The notes under the pieces are model-generated. The model did not search any database, had not been told where the DNA came from, and saw nothing but the letters and a program-made list of their open reading frames with translations. A stretch of 64,000 nucleotides of DNA. Source: Deltaproteobacteria bacterium. Lineage in GTDB: Bacteria; Desulfobacterota; Binatia; UBA9968. Both the position numbers and the translations under genes were made by a program. Location of the stretch: contig JACPSE010000023.1 of the NCBI GenBank assembly GCA_016193465.1, positions 1-64,000 of the forward strand, given 5' to 3'. Of the stretch, positions 50,086 through 59,155 are shown piece by piece. Numbering within the stretch: the first letter of the stretch is position 1; each line of letters starts with the position of its first letter.

Positions 50086-51837
50086 TTGATGGGCGGGATG
50101 GGGCGATTAAGAAGTTACCTTTGGCGCTACTGGAGGCGCTATCTCCTGGGAGCGATCTGTCTCTTCGGCACGGCGACTCTTGTCATGTGGATCCCGTGGT
50201 GGATACGGGAGGGCGTGAGGATCATCGAGCACGGCGGGCCGATCGGGGACGTCACCTTCTATGCCGTGATTATCATAATGGCGGCGGTCGCCCAGGGCGT
50301 CATCCGGACTTTTTCCCGCTCCCTCATCTTCAACGCCGGTCGCGACATCGAGTATGATCTCAGGAACGATCTCTTTGCTCACCTGCAAAAGCTGCCGATC
50401 GCCTACTATCACTCGCAACGAACCGGTGACCTGATGTCCCGGGTCATCAACGACATCTCGGCGGTGCGCGTGTTTTTGGGTCCCGGGATTCTGAATCTCG
50501 TCAACGCCCCCCTTTATTATCTCTACGCGCTCGTGCTGATGTTCTCGATGGATGTCCGGATGACCTTGGCGGCTGTCCTTCCCTATCCGCTCCTGATCTG
50601 GGCGGTGCGGAATTTTCGCGGGAAGATCTTGCGCGCGTCCCTCAAGGTGCAGCAGCAGATGTCGGAACTGAGCAGCCATGTCCAGGAAAATCTCAGCGGC
50701 ATGCACGTGGTAAAGGCATACACTCAGGAAGAAAACCAGATTCGTCAGTTCGCCGGCCTCAACGAAGATTACCAGAAAAAAAATATGGAACTGGCAAGGC
50801 TCCGCGGACTGATCGGCCCCTTCATGCAGGGCATCAGCGGCCTTACGATCCTGATCGTAATTTGGTACGGCGGGGTCCGGGTCATTCACGGTGATTTAAT
50901 GGTCGCGGATATCGTGGCCTTCATCGCCTATCTCAACGTCCTGGCCTGGCCCACCGCTGCTTTCGGCTGGATGCTCTCCCTCGTGGAGAGGGGACGAGCG
51001 GCGATGGAGCGTCTGGAGGAGATTTTCAAAGCCGAGCCGGAGATTATCAGTCCGCCTGCCCCAACGCCGCTCAGCTTCGCCAAGGTCGGCATCGAATTCC
51101 GTAATGTCTGCTTCGCCTACGACAGTAAAACCAACGGCCAAGCCGTTCTCAAAGAGATCGATTTTACTCTACCTCGCGGTCGCACGCTTGGGATTGTGGG
51201 TCGGACCGGGGCAGGCAAGAGCACCGTGGTTCAGCTCCTTCCCCGGCTCTACGATGCCACTTCAGGAGAGATCCGAATCGGGGGAAGGAGCATTCGCGCG
51301 TTTTCCCTCGCCGAGCTGCGCCGGACCATGGGTTATGTCCCCCAGGATCCTTTTCTCTTCTCGACATCGCTCAGGCGCAACCTGGCATTCGGGAGGGACG
51401 GTGTTTCGGACCAGGAGGTCGAAAACGCGATCCGGCTCGCGCGCCTGGACCGGGATTTGGAAATCTTTCCTCAAGGGCTGGATACAATCGTGGGAGAACG
51501 CGGCATCACCCTTTCCGGCGGTCAGAAACAGAGGGCGACCTTGGCGCGCGCCTTGCTTTTGAATGCGCCGATCTTGGTTTTGGATGACTGCCTCTCCAGC
51601 GTGGACGCACAGACAGAAGATGAGATTCTCAAGGGACTCAGGTCGGTTTTCAAAGAGAAAACCTCCGTAATCATCTCCCACCGGATCTCTGCGGTCAAAG
51701 AGGCGGATGAGATCCTGGTGCTCGATGACGGGAAGATCATCGAGAGGGGAAATCACCAGGAGCTTCTCCTCAAAGGCGGTTTCTACGCGGAGCTATTTCG
51801 CCAGCAACAACTGACCGAAGAATTAGAGCAGATTTAA
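50086..51837 (+). CDS. ABC transporter ATP-binding/permease (half exporter)
   Basis: ABC membrane domain plus VGRTGAGKSTVVQLL, LSGGQKQRATLARALL. Confidence 0.95.
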   Translation: MMGGMGRLRSYLWRYWRRYLLGAICLFGTATLVMWIPWWIREGVRIIEHGGPIGDVTFYAVIIIMAAVAQGVIRTFSRSLIFNAGRDIEYDLRNDLFAHLQKLPIAYYHSQRTGDLMSRVINDISAVRVFLGPGILNLVNAPLYYLYALVLMFSMDVRMTLAAVLPYPLLIWAVRNFRGKILRASLKVQQQMSELSSHVQENLSGMHVVKAYTQEENQIRQFAGLNEDYQKKNMELARLRGLIGPFMQGISGLTILIVIWYGGVRVIHGDLMVADIVAFIAYLNVLAWPTAAFGWMLSLVERGRAAMERLEEIFKAEPEIISPPAPTPLSFAKVGIEFRNVCFAYDSKTNGQAVLKEIDFTLPRGRTLGIVGRTGAGKSTVVQLLPRLYDATSGEIRIGGRSIRAFSLAELRRTMGYVPQDPFLFSTSLRRNLAFGRDGVSDQEVENAIRLARLDRDLEIFPQGLDTIVGERGITLSGGQKQRATLARALLLNAPILVLDDCLSSVDAQTEDEILKGLRSVFKEKTSVIISHRISAVKEADEILVLDDGKIIERGNHQELLLKGGFYAELFRQQQLTEELEQI

Positions 51838-51845
51838 CAACGAGG

Positions 51846-51880
51846 AGGCAGAGGGCAGTAGGCAATAGGCAGTAGGCAAT
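51846..51880. repeat. 7-bp-period array (AGGCAAT word)
   Basis: AGGCAGA GGGCAGT AGGCAAT AGGCAGT AGGCAAT. Confidence 0.85.
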
Positions 51881-51885
51881 AAAAG

Positions 51886-53703
51886 ATGGCTATCGAGACT
51901 CACGAAGAAGAGATATTCGGCAAGGCCTATGATCTCAAGCTGATCAAAAGGCTCTGGCGCTTCATCCTTCCCTATAAGAGGCGCTTTTGGAACGCTATGC
52001 TCCTGCTTCCGCTGCAGCAGGTGTTCGGCCTGGCACAGCCCTATATCATGAAGGTGGCGATCGACGGCTATATCGCGGGCGGCAACCTTTGGGGTCTTCA
52101 GGGCGTGGGACTGTTTTTTCTCCTTGCGCTTGCAGGAGAGGTGGTCACCTCTTACTTTCATTATTACTTCACCATGCAGGTGGCGCAGAAGTGTCTTGCC
52201 GACTTGCGCGTGGCGATTTTTTCCCACGTACAAAGGCTTCCCATGAGCTATTTCGATCGGAATCCGGTAGGCCGTCTGGTGACACGGATGACCACGGACG
52301 TGGACGTGCTCCAGGAGATGTTCGCTGCGGGAGTCATGACCTTGGTTTCGGATTTTATCATGCTGGCCTGGATCGTAGTGATCATGTTCTACCTGCATGC
52401 CCAGCTCGCCCTGGTCTCGTTGGTATTGATCCCGCCCATGGCGTTGGCAATTAATTTTTTCCGCGTTAAGGCCCGTCAGACCTATCGCCTGATTCGCGAG
52501 CGGATCGCGCGCATCAACGCCCATCTGGGCGAGGCCATTTCAGGAATGTCTGTGATCCAGCTTTTTGTGCGCGAGGAGAAAAGCTACCGGGAATTTGACG
52601 AGCTCAACGCGGCGCACCGGGATGCCAATCATTGGTCCAACATCTATGAGGCGGCGCTCTATTCCATGGTCGAGGCTGCCGGTTCGGTGAGCGTGGCGCT
52701 CTTGCTCTGGTACGGCGGCGGCGAGGTGCTGCACGGTGTCATCGGCATCGGGACCCTGGTGGCTTTCAAGGAATACATCCACCGTTTTTTTGTTCCGCTG
52801 CGCGATTTTAGCCAGAAATACACGGTGATGCAGTCCGCCATGTCCTCGGCCGAGCGAATCTTCCATTTGCTCGACACGCCGGTCTCCATCTCCAGCCCGT
52901 CCATGGCAGTGATCGCCAGACCCTTCCGGGGCGAAGTGGTCTTCAACGACGTCTGGTTCGGGTACAAGAAAGACGAGCCGGTTCTCAAAGGGGTTTCGTT
53001 CCGGATCGAGCCGGGGGAAAAAGTGGCGGTGGTGGGCGCTACGGGTTCGGGAAAGACAACAACGATCAAGCTACTGAGCCGTTTTTACGACATCCAGCGC
53101 GGCTCGCTTCAGGTCAGCGGGGTCGATGTCCGTGACTGGGACCTTTCGGCGCTAAGGCGGCATATCGGCGTAGTCCTGCAGGATGTCTTCCTCTTTTCCG
53201 GAGATATCCGCACGAATCTCTGCTTGGGTGACCGATCCGTTCCTCTGGAGCGGGTGGAGAGGGCCGCCCACCACGCCAACGCTGAGGGTTTCATCCGGCG
53301 CCTCCCCGGCGCCTTTGAGGCGCAGGTGCGAGAGCGGGGCAGCAACTTCTCGACTGGTCAGCGGCAGTTGTTAGCGCTCGCCAGGGTCCTGGTCTTCCAG
53401 CCGGAGATTTTAGTCCTGGATGAGGCGACCTCCAGCGTGGATACGGAGACCGAGCTGCTGATTCAGGACGCGCTGGAAAAGATCATGCGCGAGCGCACCT
53501 GCCTGGTGATCGCGCACCGTCTCTCGACGATTCGCAACGCCGACCGCATCATCGTCCTCCATCGTGGTGAAGTGAGGGAAGTGGGCTCTCATGCCGAGCT
53601 ACTGCAAAAGCGCGGCATCTACTACCGTCTGTATCAGCTCCAGTACCAGCAGGAGGAGATGAGGATGGGTTTTCAAGATGGCAGGTCCAAGATCGAGGGC
53701 TGA
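51886..53703 (+). CDS. ABC transporter ATP-binding/permease (half exporter)
   Basis: ABC membrane domain plus VGATGSGKTTTIKLLSRF, STGQRQLLALARVLV. Confidence 0.95.
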   Translation: MAIETHEEEIFGKAYDLKLIKRLWRFILPYKRRFWNAMLLLPLQQVFGLAQPYIMKVAIDGYIAGGNLWGLQGVGLFFLLALAGEVVTSYFHYYFTMQVAQKCLADLRVAIFSHVQRLPMSYFDRNPVGRLVTRMTTDVDVLQEMFAAGVMTLVSDFIMLAWIVVIMFYLHAQLALVSLVLIPPMALAINFFRVKARQTYRLIRERIARINAHLGEAISGMSVIQLFVREEKSYREFDELNAAHRDANHWSNIYEAALYSMVEAAGSVSVALLLWYGGGEVLHGVIGIGTLVAFKEYIHRFFVPLRDFSQKYTVMQSAMSSAERIFHLLDTPVSISSPSMAVIARPFRGEVVFNDVWFGYKKDEPVLKGVSFRIEPGEKVAVVGATGSGKTTTIKLLSRFYDIQRGSLQVSGVDVRDWDLSALRRHIGVVLQDVFLFSGDIRTNLCLGDRSVPLERVERAAHHANAEGFIRRLPGAFEAQVRERGSNFSTGQRQLLALARVLVFQPEILVLDEATSSVDTETELLIQDALEKIMRERTCLVIAHRLSTIRNADRIIVLHRGEVREVGSHAELLQKRGIYYRLYQLQYQQEEMRMGFQDGRSKIEG

Positions 53704-53974
53704 GAGGCCTTTGGAAGTTCAATTTCATTACGACCGGGAAGCAGATGTGCTGTATCTTTCGGTAGGTAAGCCGCAGCGCGCCAAGACGGTTGAGATGGGA
53801 GAAGACTTTATTCTCCGCTTACATCCCAAGACCGGAGAGGTGGTAGGAGTAACCATCGTCGACTTCTCAAGACACTTTCCTCAGCTCAAGCCAGCACATC
53901 TCAAGCTGCCAGCCAGTGGCTCCTTCGATCCCGCGCGGCTCTTGGGACAGGTCCTGACGCCTCACGCTGGGTAG
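53678..53974 (+). CDS. DUF2283 domain protein
   Basis: VQFHYDREADVLYLSVGKPQ...EMGEDFILRLHPKTGEVVGVTIVDFS. Confidence 0.8.
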   Translation: MAGPRSRAERPLEVQFHYDREADVLYLSVGKPQRAKTVEMGEDFILRLHPKTGEVVGVTIVDFSRHFPQLKPAHLKLPASGSFDPARLLGQVLTPHAG

Positions 53975-54080
53975 CTTCCGGAATGTTTGAAGGAGTAACG
54001 GGCTGGTTTCTTTCAGGCAAATAAGTCAATAACTCAAGCCAGGCACACTTTGACCCATAATCCCGTTATGGCTTAGAGCG

Positions 54081-54482
54081 CTAAGCAAGCCGGACCTTCA
54101 GAAAGCGGGCAAACTCCCTCTGCCGCTTGTCTTTGGTGAGGAGCGGGCACCTTGCTTCCAGAGCCATGGTGACAATTAGAGAATCGATGGTGGGTACAGT
54201 GAGTCCCCGGCGCTTGATACGCACGTGGGCTTGGGCCGCGCGGAGGTGAAGCTGGTAGTTGGCAGGGGGAAGTTGGTCGAAATGTTCCAAGTCAGCCCGC
54301 GCTAGGGTAAACTCGTCAGGGTCCGTTAGCCCCTGTAAGTATTCTTGCATGATGATCGGCGCCGTGGACGGAGCCGGTCCCTGGTCGAGGAGCCGGTCAA
54401 GGATTTCGGTTTCTCGGCTGGTGATGCCGCCGAAGTAATCAATGAGAACGCTTGTATCGACCAGAGGACCGTGCCCATTCAT
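54081..54482 (-). CDS. vapC: PIN-domain toxin (VapC-like)
   Basis: LVDTSVLIDYF; TVPTIDSLIVTMALEARCPLLTKDKR. Confidence 0.93.
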   Translation of the reverse strand: MNGHGPLVDTSVLIDYFGGITSRETEILDRLLDQGPAPSTAPIIMQEYLQGLTDPDEFTLARADLEHFDQLPPANYQLHLRAAQAHVRIKRRGLTVPTIDSLIVTMALEARCPLLTKDKRQREFARFLKVRLA

Positions 54483-54681
54483 GGGTCTCCTCGCCTCGCA
54501 TCTTCTCTAGATCTCCATGCCAATGGAACCTGCCCTTATGTTCTCTGACTTTTCGGAGCTTGGCCAAGCGAATGACCTCCCGCAAGCCAAGGTGGACGAC
54601 TTCTCTCTTGGTTTGAGCGCGGGTAAGCCGCATCGCCTCGGCTAAAAGCTTCTCATCTAGGTCAATATTGGTGTGGGCCAT
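54439..54681 (-). CDS. vapB: type II antitoxin (VapB-like)
   Basis: MAHTNIDLDEKLLAEAMRLTRAQTKREVVHLGLREVIRLAKLRKV. Confidence 0.9.
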   Translation of the reverse strand: MAHTNIDLDEKLLAEAMRLTRAQTKREVVHLGLREVIRLAKLRKVREHKGRFHWHGDLEKMRGEETHEWARSSGRYKRSH

Positions 54682-54700
54682 AGCGGGCCTCCTCCCTCTA

Positions 54701-54735
54701 TGCACATATATCAGACAATTTATGTGCATTGTCAA
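54701..54735 (-). promoter_or_regulatory. vapBC promoter/operator candidate
   Basis: TGCACATA (54701-54708) / TATGTGCA (54721-54728) perfect 8-bp inverted repeat next to a minus-strand TTGACA (54730-54735). Confidence 0.6.
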
Positions 54736-54799
54736 GGCTTGGCCCCGAAGCGGGGAAGTTTTGTATATTGGCCTTCGGACTGTTAGGATGAAATAGTCA

Positions 54800-55921
54800 T
54801 TGTTGGCAGGTTCAATGTTGTTGAGTGCCTTTTCTTTGATATCCCGTCTCAAACCTCTAATCGCTGTCTACGTATTCTCCGTCTTTTTGCTTTCCGGCTG
54901 CTCTCCCTTCTATATCCTCCGTGCCGCGTACGAGGAGGGGAAGATTCTCTGGCGGCGGGAGCCTATCGAGGGACTGTTGGGAAAAGCCGATCTCGACGCG
55001 GAGACGCGGGAAAAATTGCGGCTTGTCCTCGCGGTGCGCGAGTATGCCAGGGATGCGCTGAAATTCAGAGTCGGTGGGAGCTACGCGAGCTATTCCTATG
55101 TGGACCGCAGCATTCTCACCTATGTCTTGATGGCGGCGCCCAAGACGGATATCGCTCCCTACACTTGGTGGTTTCTTTTCGTCGGGCGCGTTCCTTACAA
55201 AGGTTTTTTCTCCGAGGAGGCGGCCAGGGCTGAGGCCGAAGAGTTCCAGGCTCAGGGCTACGATACCTTTGTCCGCACGGCGCCAGCCTTCAGCACACTG
55301 GGTTGGTTCGATGACCCGCTTCTCTCCCATCTCCTCAGATACGACAAGGTGACTTTGGCCCAACTCATCTTTCACGAGCTCTTCCACAACACCCTCTTTG
55401 TGAGCGGTAGGGTGGATTTCAACGAGAGCTTGGCCAACTTTATCGGCAATCGGGCGGCGATCCTATTCTTCCGCGACCGCTATGGCGAGGGAAGCCCTGA
55501 GCATCAGAGCGCTCTTAATGCCTGGCAGGAGGAGATGGAGTTTTCCGCCTTTATGGGTGAGGTGGCGGGTCCTCTGAAAGAGCTTTATGGAAGAGACATC
55601 CCCAAGGAAGAGAAGTTGAAATTGAGGGAGGAGATCTTTTCCCGCAGCAAGGAGGAATGGTCACGCCGGGTTTCGGTCGAGCCCGCCTACCGGTTCAGCG
55701 GCTTTGGGCGGCAGAACTTGAACAACGCGGTCATCGCTCATTACCTTCTCTATTTTAAGGATCTGAAGCTTTTTGAGTCTCTTTATCAAGCGGAGGGAAG
55801 AGACCTGGCGCGTGTGGTGGAGCGGATCACACAATCGATTCATAACGGTGAGGAGCCTTTTGATACCGTCCGCGAGTTGGTCCACAAGAAAAGCGCATCC
55901 GCTAGACCGCCATCACAATAG
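54800..55921 (+). CDS. predicted aminopeptidase (COG4324-like), lipoprotein
   Basis: LLSGCSPFYILRAAYEEGKIL; LAQLIFHELFHNTLFV...FNESLANFIG. Confidence 0.9.
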   Translation: MLAGSMLLSAFSLISRLKPLIAVYVFSVFLLSGCSPFYILRAAYEEGKILWRREPIEGLLGKADLDAETREKLRLVLAVREYARDALKFRVGGSYASYSYVDRSILTYVLMAAPKTDIAPYTWWFLFVGRVPYKGFFSEEAARAEAEEFQAQGYDTFVRTAPAFSTLGWFDDPLLSHLLRYDKVTLAQLIFHELFHNTLFVSGRVDFNESLANFIGNRAAILFFRDRYGEGSPEHQSALNAWQEEMEFSAFMGEVAGPLKELYGRDIPKEEKLKLREEIFSRSKEEWSRRVSVEPAYRFSGFGRQNLNNAVIAHYLLYFKDLKLFESLYQAEGRDLARVVERITQSIHNGEEPFDTVRELVHKKSASARPPSQ

Positions 55922-56570
55922 GTGACAGGACCTTCTCCTCAAGCCAGGCCGAGAGATCGGCGAGACTGCGCTGGCTGATCTCATGGCCCATGTTGTATTC
56001 ACGGTAGGTCACGGGGATGCGAAGGTTACGGACTATTTCTACGGACTCCCTGGCACGGTTCACTTCAATGAGCTCATCGTGCGTGCCGTGCTGGATGAGA
56101 GTCGGAGGGTGCTGACTGCCGGCGATGTTGGTGAAAGTATTCACGAGCTCCTTTGACAGCCAGGAACTCAGGACAGCCACAGCAGAGAAGCGCTCAGGCT
56201 CCCCAAGCGCCAGGCTATAAGCCATGACGCCGCCCTGACTGAAGCCGAGGACAATGAGCTTGTTTGGGTCGATTGGATAACGGGTCGCGCAGGCATTGAG
56301 GAACGCTTTGAGCTGTTCCCTGGCGGAGAGGATGGCCGGAATATCCGCCGGGCCCCCCGATCTCAATGGAAACCAGCCGTAGCCTGTAATTCCGGGACCA
56401 ATCTCCATCTCCAGCGCACCCTGAGGACAGATAACCAGAAAGCGGCCGCCGCAGAGATGGGGCGCGAGACCGAGGAGATCTTGGCAATTGGCGCCCCAGC
56501 CGTGGAGCGCCAGGATCGTCGGATGCGGTTCCTTGCCTTGGGGTTCGAAAACCGTGTGGATGAGTTCCAT
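55902..56570 (-). CDS. alpha/beta hydrolase, phospholipase/carboxylesterase family
   Basis: LALHGWGANCQDLLGLAPHL; LGFSQGGVMAYSLAL. Confidence 0.9.
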   Translation of the reverse strand: MELIHTVFEPQGKEPHPTILALHGWGANCQDLLGLAPHLCGGRFLVICPQGALEMEIGPGITGYGWFPLRSGGPADIPAILSAREQLKAFLNACATRYPIDPNKLIVLGFSQGGVMAYSLALGEPERFSAVAVLSSWLSKELVNTFTNIAGSQHPPTLIQHGTHDELIEVNRARESVEIVRNLRIPVTYREYNMGHEISQRSLADLSAWLEEKVLSPIVMAV

Positions 56571-56578
56571 CTGTTCTC

Positions 56579-58270
56579 CTAGTTTCTCATCGCGTCCAAT
56601 TTATTCAGTCCCAGCTTGATCGGCGTGATCACGGCGGCAATCGTGAGGGCCAGGACGGCGGCAAGTGACGGCACGATGACCCAACCGCTCACGTTGAAAC
56701 TGCCGGGCTTTAGCCCCTCCATGGTAAGCAAGTACACAGGCCAGGCCTCGACCACAACCGTGACGCCGACGAAGGCGATACTGCATATCATGCAAACCGC
56801 TCCGCCAAAGCTCGTCGGGATCTCCGCGGCGCTGCTGTAGTCAAACTTCGGATAGAGGGCTCCGACCCCCACGCCTATCGCTGCGATTCCAAAGGTCATC
56901 AAAAAGATGGTGATCAGCGAAAGGATCATCATCCACTGCGGGACGCGGAGCAAGCTGTTGCTCAGGAAAACCAGGAGTTCGCCGAGAACGAGCAGCGGAA
57001 TCAGGTTGAGCCAGAACTTGCTCCACAGTAGAGAGCGGAGGGCAATCGGCGAGCTCTGGAGAATCCAGAACACCTTGCCCTCCAGGCTCACCGCTGGGAA
57101 GGCGAAGCGGATCGCCACGGAGCTCAGGACGAAACCGGCCAGCCCCAGGTTGGCAAAGGAGATCACGGTGCGCAGCGTGGAGCCGGGAATAGGTGAGCGA
57201 TCCAACGGGAGAACCTTGAAGTTATACAGATAGACTACAATCAGAGCCAGCAGGAGAAAGAGCTGGGACCATTGCGTGGTATCGCGGAGAAAGGTCTTGA
57301 TGTCTTTGATCATGATAGCCCGGAAGGTCTCGGGAAAAGGATGGATGATGCGATTGATCATCCTGTCGAGTAAGTATCCCTGGCGTCGTCCCTGCCGCGA
57401 TTCCTGTGCCTTGGACCAGCCTGAGAGATGCACGGCAGCGGAAAGCCATGAAGCCAGGAGAGGGAAAAAGAGGGCATAGCTCAAGAGCAGGGGATAGAAA
57501 AACCAGAGGTCCACCTTTTTTTGAAACAAGGCAGAGGCGAAGATTTCTGCCGACCAACTGCTCGGCAGGTAAGCAGAAGAGGGGGTTTCCATGGCGTTCA
57601 GGAACTCCATGAAGTGGCCGAATGCCTCAGGGTGCACCAGTCTCTCCGGCTGGGAGAAGCGAAAAAGAAAGTAGAGGATGATAAAGGCGAAAAGGCCGAT
57701 GAAAAAGAGAATATCCCGGATCCTCCTCGCGGGCAGGAAGTAGACCAGGAGGTGGGTCAATAGGGTCCCGATGGAAGCGGGGACAATAAGAAACGGCGGC
57801 AGCACGAGAATCACCCACAGATAAAAGAGAATGCCGCCGTGAAATACGGAGCCATAAGCGGCGAATATAGGGAGGCTGAAGAATAGGACCATCCAGGAGG
57901 AGTTGACGGTCGTAGCAATCATGCGCGAGTAGAAAAAGGCGGCACTGGGTGTTGGCGCTGACAAGACGAGATCCAGGTCCTGCGACAGAAAGAAAGTGGA
58001 GAGGGCTGTGATGAGATTGCTGAAAAGGAGCATGGATAGAAAGGTGAGCAAGATGATCAGGAGAAGTTGGTAGGCGAGCGCCGGTCCAAGCCCGTGAACG
58101 GTCTCGAAGTAGATGAGCACCCGCCGGGCGGTCCAGTATATTCCCGCCCAGAAACCGAGGCCCAGGCAGAAGAGGATGGTCCTGCGCGGCCATTTTCTTT
58201 CACCCTTTCGCAGGAATTCGTTTTTCCAGGAGAGGAGGATGGGGGAGAGTAAGATAGCGAGCGAGGACAT
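56579..58270 (-). CDS. ABC-2-type exporter permease
   Basis: Large multi-TM protein immediately downstream of its ATPase. Confidence 0.8.
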   Translation of the reverse strand: MSSLAILLSPILLSWKNEFLRKGERKWPRRTILFCLGLGFWAGIYWTARRVLIYFETVHGLGPALAYQLLLIILLTFLSMLLFSNLITALSTFFLSQDLDLVLSAPTPSAAFFYSRMIATTVNSSWMVLFFSLPIFAAYGSVFHGGILFYLWVILVLPPFLIVPASIGTLLTHLLVYFLPARRIRDILFFIGLFAFIILYFLFRFSQPERLVHPEAFGHFMEFLNAMETPSSAYLPSSWSAEIFASALFQKKVDLWFFYPLLLSYALFFPLLASWLSAAVHLSGWSKAQESRQGRRQGYLLDRMINRIIHPFPETFRAIMIKDIKTFLRDTTQWSQLFLLLALIVVYLYNFKVLPLDRSPIPGSTLRTVISFANLGLAGFVLSSVAIRFAFPAVSLEGKVFWILQSSPIALRSLLWSKFWLNLIPLLVLGELLVFLSNSLLRVPQWMMILSLITIFLMTFGIAAIGVGVGALYPKFDYSSAAEIPTSFGGAVCMICSIAFVGVTVVVEAWPVYLLTMEGLKPGSFNVSGWVIVPSLAAVLALTIAAVITPIKLGLNKLDAMRN

Positions 58271-58280
58271 TAGAGTAAAG

Positions 58281-58343
58281 AGTTTTTAGTGTTTAGTTTT
58301 GAGTCCTTAACTGAAAACTCGCAACTAATAACTCATAACTGTT
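58281..58343. repeat. 9-unit in-phase 7-bp array (AGTTTTT to AACTCAT switch)
   Basis: AGTTTTT AGTGTTT AGTTTTG AGTCCTT AACTGAA AACTCGC AACTAAT AACTCAT AACTGTT. Confidence 0.9.
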
Positions 58344-59088
58344 AAGAGGTGCCATCCCGGGTGAGATCGAGAAAGACGCTCTCCAGTCTTCCTTCCTCCA
58401 CCCTGGCGAGGCGATACAGATCTGCCATGGTTCCGCTAGCGATAAGTTTTCCTCTGTGGATGATCCCGATCCTTTGGCAGACCTCTTCGGCGACGCTGAT
58501 GCTATGGGTTGAGAGAAAGATCGTGGTTCCTTTTTTTGCCAAGTCGAGAAAAAGGTCCTTGAGCATTCTGGCCCCTTTGGGGTCGATCCCGACCATCGGC
58601 TCGTCGACAACGAGAATCCTGGGCTGGTGGATGAGGGAGGCGCAGAGAACGAGCCGCTGCTTCATCCCGTGCGAATAGCTCTCGATCAGCTCGTCCTTCC
58701 AGTGGATAAGCTCGAAGTGCTCGAGGAGCTCCGGGATCCTTCGCTGCATGGCCTCAGCGCTGACCCGATGCAGGCTGCCGACGAATTTGAGAAACTCGCT
58801 GCCGCTTAGCTTCTCGTAGATAAAGGGCCGATCCGGGACAAAACCGGTGATTGCCTTGGCCTTCTCAGGCTCCCGCTCCATGTCGTAGCCTCCAAGCGCG
58901 ACGCGGCCTGAAGTGGGTCTTAAGATGCCCATCATGACACGGATCGTGGTCGTTTTGCCGGCGCCGTTGGGTCCGAGAAAACCAAAGATCTCACCGGGCT
59001 GGACTTCAAGGCTCAAGGAATCGACAGCCGCCAGCCTGCCGTAATGCTTGGTTAAATTTTCCAGTCGGATCATTTCTATGTTAGGCAA
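58342..59088 (-). CDS. ABC transporter ATP-binding protein
   Basis: LGPNGAGKTTTIRVMMGIL; ILVVDEPMVGIDPKG. Confidence 0.95.
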   Translation of the reverse strand: MPNIEMIRLENLTKHYGRLAAVDSLSLEVQPGEIFGFLGPNGAGKTTTIRVMMGILRPTSGRVALGGYDMEREPEKAKAITGFVPDRPFIYEKLSGSEFLKFVGSLHRVSAEAMQRRIPELLEHFELIHWKDELIESYSHGMKQRLVLCASLIHQPRILVVDEPMVGIDPKGARMLKDLFLDLAKKGTTIFLSTHSISVAEEVCQRIGIIHRGKLIASGTMADLYRLARVEEGRLESVFLDLTRDGTS

Positions 59089-59149
59089 TAGGCATTAGGC
59101 AATAGTAAGAATCTGGCTATCCCCCTGCTGCCTGGTGCCTTTTGCCTCC
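59083..59149. repeat. 7-bp-period fold-back array (AGGCAAT / TGCCT words)
   Basis: AGGCAAT AGGCATT AGGCAAT ... TGCCTGG TGCCTTT TGCCTCC. Confidence 0.85.
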
Positions 59150-59155
59150 TTTCCG

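Noticed and set aside
51823-52524. 233-aa minus ORF ending HLLLPTAYCLLPSASSLLNLL
   Set aside because: Antisense to a clear ABC exporter and runs into the heptamer array.
58281-58343. Heptamer fold-backs as ordinary rho-independent terminators
   Set aside because: No U-tracts after GC stems, arms keep 7-bp phase, and several lie within operons.
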